Shown in pieces: positions 1 to 5,032 of a stretch of DNA of 5,032 nt; the stretch's first letter is position 1, and each line of letters opens with the position of its first letter. The stretch covers positions 1-5,032 of the forward strand of contig JAAYKT010000161.1 of NCBI GenBank assembly GCA_012522255.1. The letters are read 5' to 3'. The translations under genes and the position numbers were made by a program. This DNA comes from Clostridiales bacterium (GTDB lineage Bacteria; Bacillota; Clostridia; Lutisporales; Lutisporaceae). The notes below the pieces were generated by a model. That model ran no database searches. It saw only the letters and a list, made by a program, of their open reading frames with translations, and was not told the DNA's origin.

Positions 1-32
1 ATACTTAAAGACTATAAAGTCAATAGGGTTTT

Positions 33-60
33 TTGAAAATTTATTTTTAATAAATATAAA
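33..60 (+). promoter_or_regulatory. Candidate distal SigA-type promoter
   Basis: A -35-like TTGAAA (33-38) and a -10-like TATAAA (55-60) are separated by 16 bases. The spacer is an AT-only inverted repeat, ATTTATT-TTT-AATAAAT (39-55), which ends on the first base of the -10. The surroundings are so AT-rich that chance matches are likely, so this is the weaker of the two upstream candidates. Confidence 0.3.
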
Positions 61-65
61 AGTTT

Positions 66-94
66 TTGCTACATAACACATTTAATTATATAAT
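66..94 (+). promoter_or_regulatory. Candidate SigA-type promoter for the C-S lyase gene
   Basis: A -35-like TTGCTA (66-71, 4 of 6 consensus bases) is followed after exactly 17 bases by a perfect -10, TATAAT (89-94). Transcription would start near 100-102, leaving a leader of about 90 bases before the lyase start codon. The perfect -10 and ideal spacing make this the best promoter for the gene, though it is a prediction from pattern only. Confidence 0.5.
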
Positions 95-182
95 TGATGT
101 ATCATAAGGGCGGCGTACATATGTGACGTTTAGGTTATTAACAAATAAAAGCATTAAGCAATAGTAGCATTAAGTTGGAGAC

Positions 183-187
183 GAGGA
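183..187 (+). promoter_or_regulatory. Ribosome binding site of the C-S lyase gene
   Basis: GAGGA lies 6 bases before the ATG at 194, a normal spacing, and supports that start. A second purine block, GGAG at 177-180, is 13 bases away and less well placed. Confidence 0.75.
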
Positions 188-193
188 CAAATA

Positions 194-1363
194 ATGAATT
201 TAGATACTTTAGTTGATAGAAAAAATACTGATTGCGTTAAATGGGATGCATTGCAGGAGGTTTATGGCAGAGACGATGTATTGCCTCTTTGGATTGCGGA
301 TATGGATTTTAAATCAAGCCCAAAAATTATAGAAGCACTTATAAAACGTGCAGAACATGGAGTTTTTGGTTATCCTACGACGCCTAAAAGCGTATTTAAG
401 CCATTTATTGAATGGAATGCCAAAAGGAATGGTTTGGGAATAGATGAGGAATGGATATTAACCTGTCCAGGCGTTGCAGTTGCATTTTCTATTGGTGTCC
501 AAGCCTACACAAAAGAAGGGGATGGAGTTATGATACAAACACCTGTATACCCACCCTTTCATAGCGCGGTAAAAAACAATAATAGAATCATGGTAGAAAA
601 CGAATTGGTAGAAAAGGACGGTTACTATACAATTAATTTTGATGATTTTGAAAGAAAGATCATAGACAATAATGTTAAACTTTTTATACTTTGTAATCCT
701 CACAATCCTGTAGGCAGGGTATGGAAGAAGGAAGAATTAGAAAAAATGGCAGATATCTGCTTAAAACATGATGTAAAGATTTTTTCTGATGAAATACATT
801 CAGATCTGATATTTAAAGGGAAAAAGTTTGTGTCAGCACTATCTTTAGATGGAAAATATAAAAAGATTTTGATAACAGCCATGGCGCCAAGCAAAACTTT
901 CAACATACCGGGTCTGTATTCATCCATAGTTCTTATACCGGACAAAAATATGATGGAAGATTATAAAAAAGTCAGCGATGGGCTAGCTATAGGAGAAATA
1001 ACTATATTTGGTCTTACTGCAATGGAAGCATCATATAAACATGGGGAAGAGTGGCTTGCAAATGTAATGGAATATATAGAAGATAATGCGGAATATTTGG
1101 ATACTTTTATAAAAGAAAATATGCCTGAAATAAAATATAGGAAGCCGGAGGGCACATATTTAGGGTGGCTGGATTTTAGAAATGTATTTTCAACACAAGA
1201 GGAATTGGATGATTTTTTAATTAATAAAGCAAAGATAGGGTTGAATAGCGGGGAAACCTTTGGAAGAAACGGGGAAGGTTTTGCCAGAATCAATTTGGGC
1301 TGCCAAAGAGCCATATTGATTGATGCATTGAACAGGATTAAAAATGCACTTTATAAAGGATAG
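194..1363 (+). CDS. patB: MalY/PatB family PLP-dependent C-S lyase (cystathionine beta-lyase type)
   Basis: This is a complete 389-residue fold-type I PLP enzyme, close to the usual family length (about 385-395). Relatives cleave the C-S bond of cystathionine or other cysteine S-conjugates by beta-elimination, giving pyruvate, ammonia and a thiol, in the cytoplasm. Visible landmarks are WIADMDF near residues 33-39 (typical of MalY/PatB), TPVYPPF (116-122) with the tyrosine that stacks on the cofactor, NPHNPVGR (168-175) with Asn171, SDEIHSD (198-204) with Asp199 that pairs with the pyridine nitrogen, and SKTFN (233-237) with the Schiff-base Lys234. Arg365 in ARINLG would hold the substrate carboxylate. 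All expected active-site residues are present. ATG at 194 is supported by GAGGA and by the N-terminus matching family proteins. There is no signal peptide. The spacing and the hairpin after it suggest a single-gene transcript. The exact substrate cannot be read from sequence: methionine synthesis, cysteine breakdown or an aminotransferase side activity are all possible. E. coli MalY also represses MalT, but nothing here suggests that role. The symbol marks the family only. Confidence 0.93.
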   Translation: MNLDTLVDRKNTDCVKWDALQEVYGRDDVLPLWIADMDFKSSPKIIEALIKRAEHGVFGYPTTPKSVFKPFIEWNAKRNGLGIDEEWILTCPGVAVAFSIGVQAYTKEGDGVMIQTPVYPPFHSAVKNNNRIMVENELVEKDGYYTINFDDFERKIIDNNVKLFILCNPHNPVGRVWKKEELEKMADICLKHDVKIFSDEIHSDLIFKGKKFVSALSLDGKYKKILITAMAPSKTFNIPGLYSSIVLIPDKNMMEDYKKVSDGLAIGEITIFGLTAMEASYKHGEEWLANVMEYIEDNAEYLDTFIKENMPEIKYRKPEGTYLGWLDFRNVFSTQEELDDFLINKAKIGLNSGETFGRNGEGFARINLGCQRAILIDALNRIKNALYKG

Positions 1364-1404
1364 GCTCAACTTTCACTTAATCCGCACTGGATAATATTAC
1401 TTAG

Positions 1405-1434
1405 TTTGGAGGCGCCCCTTAGGGTGCCTCCAAA
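1405..1434 (+). terminator. Strong hairpin after the C-S lyase gene, probable transcript end
   Basis: The arms TTTGGAGGCGCCC (1405-1417) and GGGTGCCTCCAAA (1422-1434) pair over 13 positions around a CTTA loop, with a single G-U wobble in RNA. It starts 41 bases after the lyase stop codon. The stem is GC-rich at its core and far more stable than the surrounding AT-rich DNA could give by chance. It lacks the T run that normally follows an intrinsic terminator on either strand, so it may instead protect the 3' end, act with Rho, or be a dispersed palindromic repeat. Confidence 0.5.
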
Positions 1435-1473
1435 TAGGATGGCACTCTTAATCTGTTATTTCCAAAGGTTTAA

Positions 1474-1482
1474 TGTTATAGT
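1474..1482 (+). promoter_or_regulatory. Candidate extended -10 promoter for the helicase fusion gene
   Basis: TGT followed by TATAGT (1477-1482) fits the extended -10 pattern TGN-TATAAT with one mismatch. No good -35 sits 17 bases upstream (TGTTAT at 1454-1459 is poor). It would give a leader of about 140 bases. Pattern only. Confidence 0.25.
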
Positions 1483-1533
1483 ATTTTTAAAGGGAAATAT
1501 TGTATTAGGTTGAGAAAAAGATGGGAAGAATAT

Positions 1534-1563
1534 TTCATACTAAAGGGACAACCAACATATAAT
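1534..1563 (+). promoter_or_regulatory. Candidate SigA-type promoter for the helicase fusion gene
   Basis: A perfect -10, TATAAT (1558-1563), is preceded after 18 bases by TTCATA (1534-1539, 4 of 6 bases of the -35 consensus). Transcription would begin near 1570, leaving a leader of about 60 bases. The right arm of the 8-base inverted repeat (1529-1536) overlaps the -35, which would suit a repressor site. This is the best promoter candidate in the spacer. Confidence 0.42.
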
Positions 1564-1614
1564 CTTTTTTCGATAAGGGAGATTAGGTCAGGGACGGTAA
1601 TCAGTAACTATTGG

Positions 1615-1620
1615 AAAGGA
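1615..1620 (+). promoter_or_regulatory. Ribosome binding site of the helicase fusion gene
   Basis: AAAGGA ends 8 bases before the ATG at 1629. An in-frame stop TAA at 1605-1607 limits extension upstream. The only other possible start between them is a TTG at 1611, which overlaps the start of this site, so ATG 1629 is well supported. Confidence 0.75.
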
Positions 1621-1628
1621 AAATACAA

Positions 1629-2003
1629 ATGAAGGCCATTACTTTTTTTGATACCGAGATAGACCCCATAAAAAATAAAATCATTGATATCGGTGGCGTG
1701 AATAATAGAGGGGAAAAATTTCATTCTGATTCTATCCCGGAGTTTTTAAAATTTGTAGAAGGTTCAAAGTATATGTGTGGGCATAACATATTAAATCATG
1801 ATTTAAAATATATGCGAAGCAGTATCAGTAACACAGATATGAACGATTTAGAATTTATAGATACACTTTTTCTTTCACCACTTCTATTTCCCTGTAGACC
1901 CTACCATGCTTTGCTTAAAGACGATAAATTACAAACAGATGAGATAAACAATCCGTTAAATGATTCGATAAAAGCCAAGGATTTGTTTTATGATGAGGTT
2001 AAG
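1629..2003 (+). other. Domain: DEDD/DnaQ-like exonuclease, N-terminus of the fusion protein
   Basis: Exo I is FFDTE (residues 6-10) with metal-binding Asp8 and Glu10. Exo II is GHNILNHD (51-58) with Asp58. The Exo III region is NNPLND (107-112) with Asp112. The four acidic residues of a DEDD active site are thus present in the right order. The general base expected five residues before the last Asp (His in DEDDh enzymes) is Asn107, and the DEDDy tyrosine position, four before, is Asn108. The domain is therefore either a variant or catalytically weak. Its short length is typical of minimal DnaQ-like domains. The right boundary is approximate. Confidence 0.8.
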
Positions 2004-5000
2004 GTATTTGAGGTATTGGATATCAGACTAAAGCGGATATTTTATCATTTGTTGGCTGATAAAAAGGAGTTTTCGGCATTCTTTCGATTCCTTGGTTATA
2101 AAGAAACCGTAATAGATATAGAAAAAGAAATCAGAGGTATGTTTTATTCGCATATTTGTGAAAATGCAAACCTTTTAGATATGATTTCAAGATATCCCAT
2201 AGAATTGGCTTACAGCCTTGCTTTGATTAATGCCCATAGCAGGTATTCAATCACCCCTCCATGGGTTTTGAGAAGTTTCCCAGTGGTGGAAAATATAATG
2301 TATTTGTTAAGAAACAAGCCATGTATAAAGGGATGTGTTTATTGCAATGAGGCATTGGACGGAAATAAAGGGTTAAAACAATTTTTCGGATATGATTCAT
2401 ACAGAACCTTTGCAGGTGAATCTTTACAGGAAGAAGCAGTTAAAGCCGCCATTGACAACAAATCATTATTAGCTGTTTTTCCCACCGGTGGGGGTAAGTC
2501 CATCACTTTTCAAGTGCCTGCCCTTATGAGTGGTGTCAGTTCAAAAGGCTTGACAGTAGTTATTTCACGATTGCAATCCTTGATGAAGGACCAGGTTGAC
2601 AATCTTGAGGAAGCCGGTATCACAGAAGCAGTTACGATTAACGGTTTACTCGACCCCATCGAAAGAGCCGTATCTTTTGAAAGGGTGGAAAACGGTTCCG
2701 CATCTTTGCTATATATTGCACCGGAATCCTTGCGTTCAAGGAGTATAGAACATCTACTTTTAGGAAGAAATGTTGTCAGATTTGTAATAGACGAGGCCCA
2801 TTGCTTTTCATCATGGGGGCAGGATTTTAGAGTCGATTACATGTATATCGGCGATTTTATAAAAGCCTATCAGGAAAAAAAGGGGTTGACAGAAAGCATT
2901 CCTGTGTCATGTTTTACTGCAACAGCAAAACAAAAGGTCATTGAGGATATAAAAAGCTATTTTAAGGAGAAATTGTCTATTGATCTGGAACTCTTTACAA
3001 CAAATGCATCAAGAAGCAATCTGCGTTATAAAGTTCTGCAAAAAGATGATGCGGAGGATAAATATCAAACACTTAGAAATCTAATTGAGGGAAACGACTG
3101 CCCGACAATAGTATATGTTTCACGAACCTATAGAGCTTACAAGTTGGCCGAAAGATTAAGGGAAGACGGTTATAAAGCGAGACCTTATCATGGAAAGATG
3201 AATAAACAGGAAAAGTCACAAAACCAGGATGCATTTATTAAGGGCGATATCCGAATAATGGTGGCAACTACAGCCTTTGGAATGGGTGTGGATAAAAAGG
3301 ATGTAGGTATGGTAATACACTACGATATTTCCGATTCCCTGGAAAACTATGTACAAGAGGCAGGAAGAGCGGGGAGAGACGAATCAATAACCGCAGATTG
3401 CTATGTGCTTTTTAATGATGAGGATCTGAGCAAGCATTTTATCCTTCTTAACCAAACGAAGATAAGTATTAAAGAGATACAACAAGTTTGGAAGGCCATT
3501 AAAGACATTACCAGATTCAGATCCACCATATCCCAGTCTGCTTTGGAAATTGCCAGGAGAGCGGGTTGGGACGAAAATGTTGCGGAAATAGAAACAAGAG
3601 TGACAACAGCCATAGCGGCATTGGAAGATGCAGGATACTTAAAGCGCGGTCAGAATATGCCAAGGATTTTTGCAGACAGTATTGTGTCAAGAAACGCATT
3701 AGAAGCAATTGATAGAATAAATAAGTCCGGAAAATTCGATGAACGTCAGAAGAAGAATGCCATAAGAATAATCAAAATGCTTATTTCCAATAAATACAGA
3801 TACCGCTCAGACGATGAGCCGGCGGAGTCGAGAGTAGACTATATTGCAGATCATTTAGGAATATTAAAGGCGGAGGTGATACGAGCTATAAATCTCCTTC
3901 GGGAAGAAGGCATTTTAGCTGATTCAAAGGATTTATCAGCATATATAAGTAAAAAAGAAAGTAAAAATCGGTCATTAGATATTTTAAAACTATATTATTC
4001 TATTGAAAAATTTTTATACACGGTAATATCGGAAGAAGAAAAAGTTTTTAATTTAAAAGAACTGAATGAAAAGGTAGAAGAATATGGCTCTGCAGATGTA
4101 ACACCGGGTAAAATAAAAACCCTGCTCAGTTTTTTAGTCATAAAAAACCTTATCAAAAGGAAGGTGGGGGCTTATTCCAATAGCAATAATATTTCAATGA
4201 TAAGCCTCCATAACAAAGAAAAGTTAGAAGAAAAGTTTATTAAACGTCAGGAGATAGCCTTATTCATTATCAACTATCTGTATGAAAAAACAATTGCAGA
4301 TACAACAGCGGATAAAAAGAATAGTGAAGAATTATTGGTTGAATTTTCCGTGCTAGAGCTAAAAAAGGAATATGAAAATAAAATATCACTTTTTGATACA
4401 ACCGTTACTTTAGAAGATATAGAAGATGCACTTTTTTATTTGTCAAAAATAGAATCAATTAAGATTGAAGGCGGTTTCTTAGTAATTTATAATGCCCTCA
4501 GTATTGAAAGAATTGAAAAAGACAACAAAAGACGTTATAAAGCAGAGGATTATGAAAAACTAAACAAATTTTACGAAAACAGAGTACAGCAAATCCATAT
4601 AGTCGGTGAATATGCAAAGAAAATGATAGGTGATTACAAATCCGCATTGCAGTTTGTAGATGATTATTTTCAATTGAACTATTCTGCTTTTTTAAATAAA
4701 TATTTTAAGGGCAGCCGCCGTAAAGAGATTGGAAAAAATATTACACCATCCAAATTCAGACAGCTATTTGGGGAACTGTCCGCATCTCAATTGGGAATTA
4801 TTAACGATAATAAGTCCAAGTATATAGTTGTAGCTGCAGGACCCGGAAGCGGAAAGACTCGTATTTTGGTACATAAGTTAGCTTCCCTTTTGCTTATGGA
4901 AGATGTCAAGCATGAGCAGTTGCTGATGGTTACATTCTCCAGGTCTGCAGCCACGGAATTTAAAAAACGACTCTTACAACTAATCGGAAATGCGGCAAAT

Positions 5001-5032
5001 TTTATAGAAATAAAAACCTTCCATTCCTATTG
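1629..5032 (+). CDS. Exonuclease-RecQ-UvrD fusion helicase, 3' end beyond the window
   Basis: One open frame of 1134 complete codons runs off the right edge. In order it shows a DEDD-type exonuclease domain (residues about 1-125), a linker with a CxxxCxxC cluster (232-239), a full RecQ-type SF2 helicase core (about 250-605), a region with winged-helix-like segments (about 606-1044), and the first part of a UvrD/Rep SF1 helicase (from about 1045). The protein should therefore combine 3'-5' DNA unwinding by two unrelated motors with nucleolytic end processing. It has no signal peptide or membrane segment, so it would act on DNA in the cytoplasm. The start is fixed by AAAGGA and by the exonuclease motif FFDTE at residues 6-10, at the usual distance from an N-terminus. 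A complete UvrD core would need several hundred more residues, so the whole protein probably exceeds 1,500. From memory, similar proteins in Clostridia and Bacteroidetes are annotated simply as RecQ family helicases. Repair, recombination or anti-phage defence are all possible. The domain calls are secure; the function is not. Confidence 0.92.
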   Translation, partial: MKAITFFDTEIDPIKNKIIDIGGVNNRGEKFHSDSIPEFLKFVEGSKYMCGHNILNHDLKYMRSSISNTDMNDLEFIDTLFLSPLLFPCRPYHALLKDDKLQTDEINNPLNDSIKAKDLFYDEVKVFEVLDIRLKRIFYHLLADKKEFSAFFRFLGYKETVIDIEKEIRGMFYSHICENANLLDMISRYPIELAYSLALINAHSRYSITPPWVLRSFPVVENIMYLLRNKPCIKGCVYCNEALDGNKGLKQFFGYDSYRTFAGESLQEEAVKAAIDNKSLLAVFPTGGGKSITFQVPALMSGVSSKGLTVVISRLQSLMKDQVDNLEEAGITEAVTINGLLDPIERAVSFERVENGSASLLYIAPESLRSRSIEHLLLGRNVVRFVIDEAHCFSSWGQDFRVDYMYIGDFIKAYQEKKGLTESIPVSCFTATAKQKVIEDIKSYFKEKLSIDLELFTTNASRSNLRYKVLQKDDAEDKYQTLRNLIEGNDCPTIVYVSRTYRAYKLAERLREDGYKARPYHGKMNKQEKSQNQDAFIKGDIRIMVATTAFGMGVDKKDVGMVIHYDISDSLENYVQEAGRAGRDESITADCYVLFNDEDLSKHFILLNQTKISIKEIQQVWKAIKDITRFRSTISQSALEIARRAGWDENVAEIETRVTTAIAALEDAGYLKRGQNMPRIFADSIVSRNALEAIDRINKSGKFDERQKKNAIRIIKMLISNKYRYRSDDEPAESRVDYIADHLGILKAEVIRAINLLREEGILADSKDLSAYISKKESKNRSLDILKLYYSIEKFLYTVISEEEKVFNLKELNEKVEEYGSADVTPGKIKTLLSFLVIKNLIKRKVGAYSNSNNISMISLHNKEKLEEKFIKRQEIALFIINYLYEKTIADTTADKKNSEELLVEFSVLELKKEYENKISLFDTTVTLEDIEDALFYLSKIESIKIEGGFLVIYNALSIERIEKDNKRRYKAEDYEKLNKFYENRVQQIHIVGEYAKKMIGDYKSALQFVDDYFQLNYSAFLNKYFKGSRRKEIGKNITPSKFRQLFGELSASQLGIINDNKSKYIVVAAGPGSGKTRILVHKLASLLLMEDVKHEQLLMVTFSRSAATEFKKRLLQLIGNAANFIEIKTFHSY
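2322..2345 (+). other. CxxxCxxC cluster before the RecQ core
   Basis: Cys232, Cys236 and Cys239 lie in CIKGCVYC, just ahead of the first RecQ motif. Three closely spaced cysteines suggest a zinc or iron-sulfur site, with a fourth ligand elsewhere. No metal can be proven from sequence. The spacing matches the radical SAM signature, but nothing else in the protein supports that fold. Confidence 0.5.
2376..3443 (+). other. Domain: RecQ-type superfamily 2 helicase core
   Basis: Motif 0 is FGYDSYR (253-259) with Gln267 as the likely adenine-recognising residue. Walker A is PTGGGKS (285-291) with Lys290. Motif Ia is SRLQSLMKDQV (313-323). Motif II is DEAHC (388-392), followed by the SSWGQDFR aromatic-rich loop that is diagnostic for RecQ. 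Motif III is FTATA (429-433), motif IV is VYVSR (495-499), motif V is ATTAFGMGVDK (546-556), and motif VI is QEAGRAGRD (576-584). All catalytic positions look intact, so an active 3'-5' ATP-dependent DNA helicase is expected. Motif Ia has Arg314 where canonical RecQ has Pro. The Cys-rich zinc subdomain that normally follows the second RecA lobe is not visible. Confidence 0.93.
3444..4760 (+). other. Middle region with winged-helix-like segments
   Basis: About 440 residues link the two motors. Three parts read like winged-helix DNA-binding units: about 614-676 (ending in EDAGYLKRG), about 736-775 (IADHLGILKAEV, then LLREEGIL) and about 800-850 (LKELNEKV, then FLVIKNLIKR). The first is in the position of the RecQ RQC domain. 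A Lys- and Glu-rich helical part (about 900-1040) follows and contains VQQIHIVGEY, which I remember as conserved in relatives of this protein. The fold assignments are inferred from pattern and position only. Confidence 0.5.
4761..5032 (+). other. Domain: start of a UvrD/Rep-type superfamily 1 helicase, cut by the window edge
   Basis: The SF1 Q motif LSASQ (1050-1054) with Gln1054 precedes Walker A AGPGSGKT (1070-1077) with Lys1076. Motif Ia is VTFSRSAATEFKKR (1101-1114), close to the UvrD pattern TFTNKAAxEMxxR. Motif Ib is KTFHSY (1129-1134), and the last two bases begin the next codon. The spacing matches UvrD/PcrA. Motifs II to VI are off the window, so whether this motor is complete cannot be seen here. 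Confidence 0.88.

Larger units (their letters stand above)
1..193 (+). other. AT-rich leader upstream of the C-S lyase gene
   Basis: This stretch has no credible gene. It holds two candidate promoters (33-60 and 66-94) and the ribosome binding site at 183-187. A small dyad GACT-ATAA-AGTC at 10-21 is followed by a T run at 29-34 and could be the tail of a terminator from a gene off the left edge, but the 4-bp stem is too weak to call. The 9-base direct repeat AGCATTAAG lies at 150-158 and 166-174, and the palindrome ACATATGT at 117-124. I see no S-box or T-box pattern, although methionine and cysteine genes in Firmicutes often carry one. Confidence 0.6.
1364..1628 (+). other. Intergenic spacer between lyase and helicase fusion genes
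   Basis: No credible gene lies here. The first part contains the hairpin at 1405-1434, and the rest is AT-rich with two candidate promoters and the ribosome binding site of the next gene. A perfect 8-base inverted repeat, GAAATATT (1494-1501) and AATATTTC (1529-1536), spans a 27-base gap and overlaps one promoter candidate. It could be an operator, but in such AT-rich DNA it could also be chance. A short ATG frame at 1521 ends after 13 codons and has no convincing ribosome binding site. Confidence 0.6.

Noticed and set aside
1..193. S-box (SAM) or T-box riboswitch ahead of the lyase gene
   Set aside because: None of the conserved core sequences is present, and the distance from the likely transcription start to the ATG (about 90 bases) is too short for a standard riboswitch plus expression platform.
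458..1314. Reverse-strand open frames of 81, 81 and 117 codons inside the lyase gene
   Set aside because: They overlap a clearly conserved enzyme gene, have no ribosome binding sites or recognisable motifs, and read as antisense shadows.
1521..1562. Short 13-codon peptide frame starting with ATG in the spacer
   Set aside because: It has no good ribosome binding site, overlaps promoter-like sequence and has no recognisable leader-peptide feature.
1581..1602. GATTA ... TAATC dyad upstream of the fusion gene
   Set aside because: A 5-base stem with a 12-base loop is expected by chance in AT-rich DNA.
2322..2438. Radical SAM enzyme: CxxxCxYC followed by an AGES sequence resembling the GGE motif
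   Set aside because: The Cys spacing fits, but the following residues are the RecQ motif 0 and Walker A, and there is no room or pattern for a SAM barrel.
3401..3708. Reverse-strand open frames of 70 and 63 codons inside the helicase gene
   Set aside because: They lie opposite conserved helicase coding sequence and show low-complexity hydrophobic translation typical of antisense frames.
1629..5032. Two or three separate genes (exonuclease, RecQ, UvrD) rather than one fusion
   Set aside because: No stop codon interrupts the frame, and no ribosome binding site with start codon is needed at the domain borders; conserved linker sequence continues through them.

Overview
The window looks like chromosome of a low-GC bacterium, most likely a clostridial Firmicute. 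This rests on the AT-rich coding and intergenic DNA, the strong purine-rich ribosome binding sites, the sigma-70/SigA-like AT-rich promoters, and protein sequences that resemble clostridial relatives from memory. No rRNA, tRNA, CRISPR, insertion sequence or phage gene was seen, so the taxonomic call is an inference.

Layout, all on the + strand: (1) 1-193 is an AT-rich leader with two candidate promoters, a small direct repeat and a good ribosome binding site. (2) 194-1363 is a complete PLP-dependent C-S lyase/aminotransferase of the MalY/PatB type (389 aa). (3) 1364-1628 is a 265-base spacer with a strong 13-bp hairpin just after the lyase gene, then AT-rich DNA with candidate promoters and a ribosome binding site. 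(4) From 1629 to the right edge runs one uninterrupted reading frame (1134 complete codons, no stop), a very large gene cut by the window end.

The large gene is the notable item. Its single chain joins an N-terminal DEDD (DnaQ-like) 3'-5' exonuclease fold, a Cys cluster, a complete RecQ-type superfamily 2 helicase core, about 440 residues with winged-helix-like segments, and the beginning of a UvrD/Rep-type superfamily 1 helicase (Q motif, Walker A, motifs Ia and Ib) before the window ends. I believe this exonuclease-RecQ-UvrD architecture occurs in other Clostridia and Bacteroidetes, where it is usually annotated only as a RecQ family helicase. I know of no established function for it.

The two genes have no evident functional link. 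The hairpin and separate promoter candidates suggest independent transcription. The lyase would act in sulfur amino acid metabolism in the cytoplasm, and the fusion protein in DNA repair, recombination or defence against foreign DNA. What follows the big gene is out of view and would be the best clue to its role.
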